Translations under genes and position numbers: made by a program
Part shown: positions 50,003 through 56,989 of the stretch, piece after piece
Layout of the letters: the number at the start of each line of letters is the position of its first letter
How positions within the stretch are numbered: position 1 is the first letter of the stretch
Notes under the pieces: model-generated
The model's input: the letters and a program-made list of their open reading frames with translations, nothing else
Databases searched by the model: none
What the model was told of the DNA's origin: nothing
From: Pseudomonas japonica
GTDB taxonomy: Bacteria; Pseudomonadota; Gammaproteobacteria; Pseudomonadales; Pseudomonadaceae
Direction: 5' to 3'
DNA: 64,000 nucleotides
NCBI RefSeq assembly: GCF_013522925.1
Contig: NZ_JAAMQU010000012.1
Span: 1 to 64,000 of the forward strand

Positions 50003-51718
50003 TCAACGGCCCAGGCGTGCCCGCAGGAACGGCAGCACTTCGGTCACATCGAGGCTCTGGACGTCGCTTTCGGTCCGCTGCTTGTACTCCAGCTTGCCGT
50101 CGGCCAGGGAGCGATCGCTGATGACGATGCGGTGAGGGATGCCAATGAGTTCCATGTCGGCAAACTTGATCCCCGGGCTGGTTTTCTTGTCGCGATCATC
50201 CAGCAATACCTCAATCCCGGCGGCGGTGAGCTCGCGGTAAAGCGTGTCGGTGGCTTCGCGCACCTGCTCGGTCTCGTAACGCAGCGGTACCAGGGCCACC
50301 TGGAAGGGGGCGAGGGTATCGCTCCAGATGATCCCGTTGGCGTCGTGATTCTGCTCGATGGCTGCGGCCACCACGCGGGAAACGCCAATGCCGTAGCAGC
50401 CCATGGTCATGGTCACCGGCTTGCCGTTCTCGCCCAGTACCTGGGCTTTCATCGCCTCGCTGTACTTGGTGCCCAGCTGGAAGATATGGCCCACTTCGAT
50501 ACCGCGCTTGATCTCCAGGGTGCCCTTGCCATCCGGGCTAGGGTCGCCCTCGACCACATTACGCAGGTCGGCGATTTCCGGCTGCGGCAGGTCACGCTCC
50601 CAGTTCACGCCGAAGTAGTGCTTGTCGTCGATGTTCGCGCCCACGGCGAAGTCGCTCATCATGGCCACGGAGCGGTCGATGATGCAGGGCAGCGGCAGGT
50701 TCAGCGGGCCCAGCGAGCCTGCGCCTGCGCCGATGGCCTCGCGCAGCTCGGCCTCACCGGCCATTACCAGCGGGCTGGCCACCAGCGGATGGTTGGCAGC
50801 CTTGATTTCGTTCAGCTCATGATCGCCGCGAACGACCAGAGCGATCAGCTTGCCAGCTTCGGCGGCATGCACCACCAGGGTTTTGACGGTTTTTTCGATG
50901 GGCAGGTCGAAGCCTTCCACCAGTGCAGCGATCGTCTTGGTATCCGGCGTGTCCACCAGGCGCAATGCCTCGGAGGCGGCGGCGCGGGCGGTCTCCCGCG
51001 GCAGCGCTTCGGCCTTCTCGATGTTGGCGGCGTAGTCCGAGCCGTTGCTGAACACGATGTCGTCTTCACCCGACGATGCCAGCACATGGAACTCGTGGGA
51101 GCCGGCGCCACCGATCGAGCCGTTGTCGGCTTCAACGGGGCGGAAGTTCAGGCCCAGGCGAGAGAAGATATTGCAGTACGCCTGGTGCATGCGGTCGTAG
51201 GTTTCCTGCAAGGAAGCCTGGTCGGCATGGAAGGAATAGGCGTCCTTCATGATGAATTCGCGGCCGCGCATCAGGCCGAAGCGCGGGCGGATTTCATCGC
51301 GGAATTTGGTCTGGATCTGGTACAGGTTGATCGGCAACTGTTTATAGCTGTTCAGCTCGTTGCGCGCGATGTCGGTAATCACTTCTTCGTGGGTAGGGCC
51401 CGCGCAGAAATCCCGGGCATGCCGGTCCTTGAGGCGCAGCAATTCGGGGCCGTATTGCTCCCAGCGGCCGGATTCCTGCCACAGTTCGGCAGGCTGGATG
51501 CCCGGCATCAGCACTTCCAGGGCGCCGGCGGCGTTCATTTCCTCGCGTACGATGGCTTCCACCTTGCGCATCACCCGCAGGCCCATCGGCAGCCAGGTGT
51601 ACAGGCCGGAGGCGAGCTTGCGAATCATCCCCGCGCGCAGCATCAGCTGATGGCTGATGACCACCGCGTCGGACGGGGTTTCTTTCAGTGTGGCGAGCAG
51701 GAATTGACTGGTGCGCAT
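50003..51718 (-). CDS. proS: Prolyl-tRNA synthetase
   Basis: ProS charges tRNA-Pro. The 571-residue protein is the bacterial type: class II motif 1 and 2 in the N-terminal catalytic domain (RMHQAYCNIFSRLGLNFRPVEADNGSIGG in pieces, FRDEIRPRFGLMRGREF), the large INS editing domain at about 225-400 which hydrolyses Ala-tRNA-Pro, motif 3 near GCYGIGVSRVVAAAIEQ, and a C-terminal anticodon-binding domain (LDDRDKKTSPGIKFAD). The start is ATG 51718 (MRTSQFLLATLKETPSDA). It follows an intergenic region after the oprD-type porin on the same strand. Confidence 0.97.
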   Translation of the reverse strand: MRTSQFLLATLKETPSDAVVISHQLMLRAGMIRKLASGLYTWLPMGLRVMRKVEAIVREEMNAAGALEVLMPGIQPAELWQESGRWEQYGPELLRLKDRHARDFCAGPTHEEVITDIARNELNSYKQLPINLYQIQTKFRDEIRPRFGLMRGREFIMKDAYSFHADQASLQETYDRMHQAYCNIFSRLGLNFRPVEADNGSIGGAGSHEFHVLASSGEDDIVFSNGSDYAANIEKAEALPRETARAAASEALRLVDTPDTKTIAALVEGFDLPIEKTVKTLVVHAAEAGKLIALVVRGDHELNEIKAANHPLVASPLVMAGEAELREAIGAGAGSLGPLNLPLPCIIDRSVAMMSDFAVGANIDDKHYFGVNWERDLPQPEIADLRNVVEGDPSPDGKGTLEIKRGIEVGHIFQLGTKYSEAMKAQVLGENGKPVTMTMGCYGIGVSRVVAAAIEQNHDANGIIWSDTLAPFQVALVPLRYETEQVREATDTLYRELTAAGIEVLLDDRDKKTSPGIKFADMELIGIPHRIVISDRSLADGKLEYKQRTESDVQSLDVTEVLPFLRARLGR

Positions 51719-51782
51719 GGTAGGCCGTGTCGGTTGCTGAATTCAGATAGAGCTGGGCATTGTACGGAGCAAGCGCCGCCAA

Positions 51783-51813
51783 TGAAAAGCCCGGCGCTGG
51801 GCCGGGCTTTTCG
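51783..51813 (-). terminator. Intrinsic terminator after the OprD-family porin
   Basis: AAAAGCCCGGC (51785-51795) pairs with GCCGGGCTTTT (51801-51811) around a five-base loop. Both strands have T-rich ends. It lies between oprD-type porin and proS. Confidence 0.85.
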
Positions 51814-51837
51814 GTGGAGCAGTTACCCGTGATTCGA

Positions 51838-53145
51838 TTACAGGATCGAGATCGGGTAGTCGACGATCAGACGGAAGTTGTTGCCATTACCGTCGATCTG
51901 CTCAGCGCTGGCGCGGTGCCAGGCCAGGCGGGTACGGAAGGACAGGTTCTTGGCCGGGCCTTCCTGAACGACGTACTTGGCTTCAACGTTGGTTTCGTGG
52001 TGGTCAGCGTCGCTCGCGAAGCGCTCACCGTAGTAGCCCTTGATGTCATCACCCTTCACGTAACGGGTCATGAAAGTCAGGCCAGGCACGCCGTAGGAGG
52101 CCATGTTCAGCTCGTACTGCAGCTTCCAGGATTTCTCGCCGGCGCCGTTGAAGTCCGAGATCTGGATGGAGTTGGCCAGGAAGATCGAGTCCGCGCCTTC
52201 GCCGGAACCGTTATTACCCACGCCCAGATAGTCGAACGCAGTGCTGCCGTTCACTTTCTGGAAGGCCAGGGTAACGGTGTGGGCCTGCAGGAACGAATAC
52301 GCCGCCGCCAGAGAGTAAGTGTTGTTGTTGATGTCGCCAGCCTTGGCGCTGCCTTGGTCCTGCGTGTTGTAGTAGTTGGCGTCGAAGGTCAGGGACTGGT
52401 CGTCGGTCAACGGCAGGATGTAGTTCACGTTGCCGTAGTACTGGTTCCACACATCCTTGAATTCGGAGACGTAAGCGCCGACGCTCAGGTTGTCGTTGAT
52501 GGTGTAGCGGCCGCCACCGAAGTCGACGGTGCTGGCAGTAACGCCGGCATAAGTCGCCCACAGCTCACCATCACGGTTGCTGTTGGAGGCGGAGCTGGCA
52601 GAGTAGAAGTGACCGGCTTCCAGGTCCAGGCCGTCGATCTCGCTGCTCATCAGGTTGATGCCGCTGGCCGTTTGAGGCGTGATGCGCGAGCCGCCGACTG
52701 CAAACACAGGAGAGGTGGAGGGCTGCATGTCGCCGATTTTCAGCATGGTCTTGGAGATGCGGAACTTCGCCGCTGCGCCGCCCTTGCTGAAGGTGGAGTC
52801 TGCATCGCCATCGGAGCCTACCGGCAGGTTGCCGGTGCCATCGCTGGCGCCGTCGAGCTTGGCTGCGAAGTAGCCGAAGGCATCAAAACCTACGCCGATG
52901 GTACCGGTAGTGAAGCCGGAGCTGTAGACGCCTTGGACGGCACCATAGGCCCCTTTGCCATCAGCGGCAGTGTCTTTGTTGTCCTGGTTCCAGTAGTAGC
53001 TGCGAAGCAGCAGATTCAGCGTGCTGTCTTCAACAAAACCCTTGGCTTCGGCCTGATCGCTAACGAAGGCTTCAGCCATTGCCAGCTGCGAGGTCGCCGC
53101 CGCGGTTACTGCCAGTGCGATTGCGCTCCACTTCATCACTCTCAT
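51838..53145 (-). CDS. OprD-family outer membrane porin
   Basis: A 435-residue OprD-family porin. A signal peptide of about 24 residues (VMKWSAIALAVTAAATSQLAMA) precedes an 18-strand barrel. The mature start EAFVSDQAEAKGFVEDSTLNLLLRSYYWNQD in pieces, and TYSLAAAYSFLQAHTVTLAFQK are typical. The C-terminal residues NNFRLIVDYPISIL end in a hydrophobic strand, with Leu instead of the usual Phe/Trp. The substrate (amino acid, peptide or other carboxylate) cannot be predicted. It lies downstream of a long gap and upstream of proS, with a good ribosome site (AGGAGCAAG). Confidence 0.9.
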   Translation of the reverse strand: MRVMKWSAIALAVTAAATSQLAMAEAFVSDQAEAKGFVEDSTLNLLLRSYYWNQDNKDTAADGKGAYGAVQGVYSSGFTTGTIGVGFDAFGYFAAKLDGASDGTGNLPVGSDGDADSTFSKGGAAAKFRISKTMLKIGDMQPSTSPVFAVGGSRITPQTASGINLMSSEIDGLDLEAGHFYSASSASNSNRDGELWATYAGVTASTVDFGGGRYTINDNLSVGAYVSEFKDVWNQYYGNVNYILPLTDDQSLTFDANYYNTQDQGSAKAGDINNNTYSLAAAYSFLQAHTVTLAFQKVNGSTAFDYLGVGNNGSGEGADSIFLANSIQISDFNGAGEKSWKLQYELNMASYGVPGLTFMTRYVKGDDIKGYYGERFASDADHHETNVEAKYVVQEGPAKNLSFRTRLAWHRASAEQIDGNGNNFRLIVDYPISIL

Positions 53146-53891
53146 CGTGACTTGCTCCTTTGGTTTTTAGGAAGAGTACTGCCGGCCGCTTGGTTTTTTA
53201 TCAGGTCGGCTCTTTCTTTAATTCGGAGGGCGTAACCGGGGTTGCGCCTACCTTGTTCTGTCCTGTGCACACTGAAACGCCTCCCGGGAACCGCTTCACA
53301 TGCCGCTGTTAACCTGTCGCGTCGTGTTTGCTGCCTCGATCATTTCGCGAGGTAAGCACTGGGCCGACGTCCCTGCCGTGTGCGGCGTATCGAAGCAATT
53401 GCAACAACTGTGCTCAACTCTGCCGCCAGCTCACATTTTTTTCACTTTTTTTCGCGAGGCAACGGAAAACCCCGCTGCCACTGGGGTCAAAGCCCCTTCG
53501 GCTCAGGCTTGACACCCTTCACGCTTTAATATGGTGCTCCGCAAAACCTCGGCAGAGTGTTACCAATGTCACGTTACTTATTGATGATCAACGGTTCCGG
53601 TGCACTGATAGTAGCCGCTATGTTCCTAAATGGTGCGAAAAGTAGCACTGGCGCTGACAGAGGCTAGCCCAAACCCACCGCTTGGCAAGCCCCGGTCAGA
53701 TTGTGATTGTCGGGAGAGAGGCTTTTGGAGCCAGAATGCCTTGCCGAGTCAGCCATTCGTATTCGAAACAGCAGCCTACAGGCCTCGTAATGGTGCGACT
53801 GCTCACTTTAATGATCCAAAGCGGAGCGGTGCCGGGTGAACATTGGCGTCCCGTGGCACAATTGCCGCTTTCGTCTTCACAGGAGCCCGCC
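53146..53891. other. 746-base region without a clear gene
   Basis: This gap runs from the OprD-family start to the HIT gene. The part near 53146-53290 will hold the porin promoter and 5' leader; no consensus promoter is obvious to me. Around 53480-53505 is G+C-rich with CTGGGGTCAAAGCCCC, a small dyad. A TTGACA at 53509-53514 with TATGGT at 53530-53535 (15-base spacing) could be a promoter pointing right. A 33-codon open frame starts at 53566. Nothing else in six frames looks like protein-coding sequence. Confidence 0.6.
53566..53667 (+). CDS. Possible small membrane peptide (33 residues)
   Basis: A short frame encodes MSRYLLMINGSGALIVAAMF followed by 13 more residues. A charged N-terminus, a hydrophobic stretch (LLMINGSGALIVAAMFL) and a polar C-terminus give it the look of a single-span membrane peptide. 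A TTGACA/TATGGT promoter lies about 30 bases upstream. The ribosome site is poor (GAGTGTTACCA). It may be chance. No known family is recognised. Confidence 0.3.
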   Translation: MSRYLLMINGSGALIVAAMFLNGAKSSTGADRG

Positions 53892-54317
53892 ATGTTCGAA
53901 CTCGATCCACGCCTGCAGGCCGATACCTGGGTGCTGGGGGATCTTCCCCTTTGTCGATTGCTGCTCAGCAAGGATGCCAACTATCCCTGGCTGATCCTTG
54001 TGCCACGTCGTGCGGCTACCACTGAAATATTCGAGCTCACCGAGGCCGAGCAAGCCCAGCTTGCGGTAGAAACCGCCCAGCTCGCTGAAGGCGTGAAAAC
54101 GGCACTGAAGGCCGACAAGATCAATGTGGCCGCCCTGGGAAATGTCGTGGCGCAGCTACATGTTCACGTGATTGCCCGTTACACCGCAGATCCGGCATGG
54201 CCAGCTCCGGTATGGGGAAAGGTACCAGCGGTTGAATATCGCCCTGAACAGCTCGATGCGCTGAAAGACACCTTGCGGGCCATGCTGCCCGCCACGTTCA
54301 CGTGGGTAGAGAATTGA
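53892..54317 (+). CDS. HIT-domain nucleotide-binding protein
   Basis: A 141-residue histidine-triad family protein, likely a nucleotide hydrolase or transferase. The motif at residues 88-94 is QLHVHVI, where the classical HxHxH has Gln in place of the first His; His90 and His92 remain. ATG 53892 follows AGGAG; longer in-frame readings to 53682 lie in the upstream gap. It is the Fhit/galT-like branch by length. slyX overlaps its stop by one base, so they are cotranscribed. Confidence 0.88.
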   Translation: MFELDPRLQADTWVLGDLPLCRLLLSKDANYPWLILVPRRAATTEIFELTEAEQAQLAVETAQLAEGVKTALKADKINVAALGNVVAQLHVHVIARYTADPAWPAPVWGKVPAVEYRPEQLDALKDTLRAMLPATFTWVEN

Positions 54318-54526
54318 TGAGCACTGACGACCGTGTAACCGAGCTCGAAACCCGCCTGGCATTCCAGGAAGACACCATCCAGGCCTTGAACGAGGTACTG
54401 GTGGAGCAGCAACGTCAGTTGACCCATATGCAAGCGCAACTGGGGCAGTTGATAGAGCGTTATCGGGAAATGGCTGGTGGGCAGTTTGAAGAGGGCGGAG
54501 AGGAACCCCCACCGCCCCATTACTGA
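54317..54526 (+). CDS. slyX: SlyX-family protein
   Basis: SlyX is a small coiled-coil protein of unknown role. The 69-residue sequence has the typical start RVTELETRLAFQEDTIQALNEVL and a helical coil to about residue 55, ending in PPPPHY, a common SlyX C-terminus. ATG 54317 shares its A with the HIT stop codon, giving translational coupling. Position after HIT is conserved in related genomes from memory. Confidence 0.9.
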   Translation: MSTDDRVTELETRLAFQEDTIQALNEVLVEQQRQLTHMQAQLGQLIERYREMAGGQFEEGGEEPPPPHY

Positions 54527-54533
54527 AACGTTA

Positions 54534-55136
54534 TTAGCGCCCTGGGGCGGCCGCCACTACGTCTTCGGCCTGCAGGCCTTTGTCACGGTTCATTACAGAG
54601 AACTCCACGCGCTGGCCTTCGACCAGTACGCGGTGGCCTTCGCCACGGATGGCGCGGAAGTGAACGAAGATGTCATCACCCGAATCCCGGGAAATGAACC
54701 CGAAGCCTTTCGAGGTGTTGAACCACTTCACGGTCCCGGTATCACGGTTGGCCGCGTTGAAGCTCGCCGGCGCGGGGGCTACGTATTTCTTCGGGCGGCT
54801 GGCCGCAAGCTGCAGGAACACGGCAGCAAGCATGGACAGCAGGCCGAGCCATACCGCGGGTTCGCCAGCTACCAGCGGCAAGGGCGCGTAGAGCACCAAT
54901 GCCTGAAGCACCGCAGCCAGCACCAGCAAGGCACTGACAAAGCCTTGCAGCGTTTGGCGCGGGTTGTGTTTCCACTGTGGGATCAGCGGGGCGAACAGCA
55001 GGTTGCCCAACCCGATGAAGGCCAGATGAAAGGCATCGGTCTGCGACAAGTACGGCAGGGCGCCCGGCGCAAGGCCGGGCAGGGCTGCCAGGAGCAATGC
55101 GCCCGCGCCCGTTAGGAGATGAACGTTTTTCAACAT
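54534..55136 (-). CDS. Membrane-anchored cold-shock domain protein
   Basis: A 200-residue protein combining about four N-terminal hydrophobic segments (near residues 8-25, 36-54, 63-84 and 93-112) with a C-terminal cold-shock domain (133-197). The CSD carries RNP1-like KGFGFI and RNP2-like DIFVHF, with TGTVKWFN at its start, so it should bind single-stranded RNA or DNA. Ordinary CspA is about 70 residues and soluble, so this is a membrane-tethered version. Resembles P. aeruginosa PA0961 (from memory). Function unknown. Confidence 0.85.
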   Translation of the reverse strand: MLKNVHLLTGAGALLLAALPGLAPGALPYLSQTDAFHLAFIGLGNLLFAPLIPQWKHNPRQTLQGFVSALLVLAAVLQALVLYAPLPLVAGEPAVWLGLLSMLAAVFLQLAASRPKKYVAPAPASFNAANRDTGTVKWFNTSKGFGFISRDSGDDIFVHFRAIRGEGHRVLVEGQRVEFSVMNRDKGLQAEDVVAAAPGR

Positions 55137-55504
55137 GTTTATGACTCACATTTTTTCAGAGGATCAAGAAGCGCTGATCCCTCGTGGCACACGTGTGTAA
55201 TGTGAACGGACGACCGGAGGGATAGGCCTATGCGCCAGCGCACCGGCCCTGCATGACAACCGCATGGAACAGAAAAGGAAGCGGTGACTCGAAGGGAATT
55301 GGAAATGCGCGAGCGACACACTGGGTATTTAACAGGAAACTACCCCCCGGACTCAATTCCATCCGGCTGGCGTGGCACTTTGCACCCCCTTTGCCGACGT
55401 CCGGCGCCTGGCCCTGTCGCAAAGGGGAGGCTGCGCCATTCAGGCGCTCTTGTTACAGTAGCCCGTGCACCTTTTGAAACGTTTAAACCAACAAGGGGAA
55501 CTCC
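55137..55504. other. Intergenic region upstream of dps
   Basis: 368 bases between the divergent cold-shock and dps genes. It must contain both promoters. I see AAGGGGAACTCC as the dps ribosome site just before 55505, and near 55368-55384 a sequence like a sigma-54 site, but with one base too many between the GG and GC elements. I see no RNA gene or open reading frame of note. Confidence 0.6.
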
Positions 55505-55978
55505 ATGGCAATTGATATCGGTATCAATGAAGAAGACCGCAAGTCGATCGTTGACGGCTTGTCGCGCCTGCTGGCGGACACGTACGTGCTGTACCTTCAG
55601 ACGCACAATTTCCACTGGAATGTCAGCGGCCCGATGTTCCGCACCCTGCATTTGATGTTCGAAGAGCAATACAACGAACTGGCTCTGGCGGTCGACTCGA
55701 TTGCCGAGCGTATCCGTGCGCTGGGCTTCCCGGCGCCAGGTACGTATGCCACCTATGAGCGCTTGTCGAACATCAAGGTTGAAGAGGGCGTGCCTGCGGC
55801 CGAGGAAATGATCAAGCAACTGGTCACCGGTCAGGAAACCGTGGTTCGGACTGCGCGCAGCCTGTTCCCGCTGCTGGAAAAGGTCAGCGATGAGCCGACC
55901 GCCGACCTGCTGACCCAGCGCATGCAAACCCACGAGAAAACCGCGTGGATGCTCCGTGCCATGCTCGAGAACCAGTAA
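55505..55978 (+). CDS. dps: Dps-family DNA-binding ferritin
   Basis: A 157-residue dodecameric ferritin that binds and oxidises iron with peroxide and protects DNA. The inter-subunit ferroxidase residues are His37 (HNFHWN), His49 (LHLMF), Asp64 and Glu68, with the same spacing as in E. coli Dps (His51, His63, Asp78, Glu82). No Lys-rich N-terminal tail, so DNA binding may differ from E. coli. ATG 55505 follows AAGGGGAACTCC. Start of the dps-like PA0962 region in Pseudomonas (from memory), ahead of aspS. Confidence 0.94.
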   Translation: MAIDIGINEEDRKSIVDGLSRLLADTYVLYLQTHNFHWNVSGPMFRTLHLMFEEQYNELALAVDSIAERIRALGFPAPGTYATYERLSNIKVEEGVPAAEEMIKQLVTGQETVVRTARSLFPLLEKVSDEPTADLLTQRMQTHEKTAWMLRAMLENQ

Positions 55979-55986
55979 CACCGGGC

Positions 55987-56078
55987 CTCAAGCGGCAAGT
56001 GGCAAGCTTCAAGCTGGAATGCGGTGGTACGGCCACCGCGAACGGCTTGCGGCTTGAGGCTTGCAGCTTATGGCTTGT
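55987..56078. repeat. Imperfect inverted-repeat cluster with CAAGC/GCTTG units
   Basis: The left arm carries repeated CAAGY units (CTCAAGCGGCAAGTGGCAAG, then CTTCAAGC) and the right arm the mirrored GCTTG units (GGCTTGCGGCTTGAGGCTTGC and so on), flanking a perfect 7-bp stem GCGGTGG/CCACCGC (56021-56039). This resembles dispersed Pseudomonas intergenic repeats. It could fold into a long hairpin and end dps transcription. Confidence 0.65.
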
Positions 56079-56216
56079 ACCTCCAGGCCTGCGGCCTGAA
56101 GGCCGTTTTCCTACCTTTCTTATCGCTTCGCTCCCTCCCGCCTTCCACGTCTCAGGGTTTAGATAGGCCTGGGCTGCGCCGTTGCGTGCGCGGACACTGC
56201 CAAGGAAGGTGCTCTG

Positions 56217-56561
56217 ATGTTTACTGATTGCCCTAATCCCGTTCGCGGCTGCGGCGCGGCGAAGCTGCTGCTTGATCCATTCCAGAAAGATTTCGACATG
56301 GCGTTGGCGCAACCCACTGCCCGCTCGGTGAGGCTTAACGGTTTCGCTACCTGCCTGCGCCTCGAACAGGTGTACTGGAACATTCTCGAGGCCCTGGCTG
56401 GGCGAAACGGATGCTCGGTGAGCCAGTTGTTGTCGTATCTGGACCGGGAAGTGCATTTGCGCCACGGCGGCGTGAAGAATTTCAGCGGGCTGGTACGGGT
56501 AGTGTGTGTGGCGTATCTGCTGGAACAGGACGGCCAAGACCGTGCACCAGGCCGTGATTGA
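56217..56561 (+). CDS. Ribbon-helix-helix (RHH_4-type) domain protein
   Basis: A 114-residue protein with a ribbon-helix-helix domain (about residues 36-100): SVRLNGFATCLRLEQVYWNILEALAG in pieces, then GCSVSQLLSYLDREV and VKNFSGLVRVVCVAYL. Such proteins are usually DNA-binding, and RHH_4 members appear in Proteobacteria as short single-domain proteins with unknown targets. ATG 56217 follows AGGAAGGT; an internal ATG at 56298 (MALAQPTARS) would remove a poorly conserved N-terminus with two Cys. Stands alone between dps and the FmdB gene. Confidence 0.78.
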   Translation: MFTDCPNPVRGCGAAKLLLDPFQKDFDMALAQPTARSVRLNGFATCLRLEQVYWNILEALAGRNGCSVSQLLSYLDREVHLRHGGVKNFSGLVRVVCVAYLLEQDGQDRAPGRD

Positions 56562-56604
56562 CTGCTTTAAGGCGATGAACGCATAGCGGGGCGCTTGCAG
56601 GTGG

Positions 56605-56635
56605 GCGCGGTTAACCAGATATAATTCCGCGCTTA
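56605..56635 (+). promoter_or_regulatory. Predicted promoter for the fmdB-aspS transcript
   Basis: TATAAT (56630-56635), a perfect -10, is preceded by TTGCAG (56605-56610) with a 19-base spacer, longer than ideal. It lies 50 bases before the FmdB-type gene. Confidence 0.5.
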
Positions 56636-56684
56636 CGTCAACCAGCGCCCATCAGGGCCACGTTTGTAGCCGAGCGCCTGTAAT

Positions 56685-56906
56685 ATGCCCCTGTACAATT
56701 ACCAATGCGAAAGCTGTGGTCACCAACTGGAAGCCATCCAGAAAATCAGTGACGCCCCCTTGACCGACTGCCCGGCCTGCGCGGCGGCACAGTTGAAGAA
56801 AACCGTATCCCGCGCCGGTTTCCGGCTGGGCGGCACTGGCTGGTACGAAACCGATTTCAAGACCGGCGCCAAGAAAAACCTCGCTGGCGCCGACAAGGCC
56901 GACTGA
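56685..56906 (+). CDS. FmdB-type zinc ribbon protein
   Basis: A 73-residue protein with two CxxC knuckles, Cys8/Cys11 (CESCGHQ) and Cys29/Cys32 (CPACAAA), the FmdB/CxxC_CXXC_SSSS family. It has a hydrophilic C-terminus (GGTGWYETDFKTGAKKN) that is typical. Function unknown; regulatory and RNA-related roles have been proposed for the family. It lies just upstream of aspS, an arrangement common in Pseudomonas (from memory). Confidence 0.9.
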   Translation: MPLYNYQCESCGHQLEAIQKISDAPLTDCPACAAAQLKKTVSRAGFRLGGTGWYETDFKTGAKKNLAGADKAD

Positions 56907-56989
56907 GTTGCCCCCCTTCGCCGGGTGCTGCACACTCCCGGTAATGCGGGCCTGCCCGAACACGACTGACTATAAGTGAACCAACCATC

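Noticed and set aside
49353..50135. 260-codon + frame opposite the lipoprotein gene and proS end.
   Set aside because: It is antisense to a lipoprotein with a convincing lipobox, and no ribosome site precedes it.
55368..55384. Sigma-54-like TGGCGTGGCACTTTGCA upstream of dps.
   Set aside because: The GG and GC elements are 11 bases apart instead of 10, and dps is not a typical sigma-54 target; treated as chance.
55987..56078. CAAGC/GCTTG repeats considered as a CRISPR array.
   Set aside because: Units are 5-7 bases, irregular, and mirrored rather than direct with spacers of constant size.
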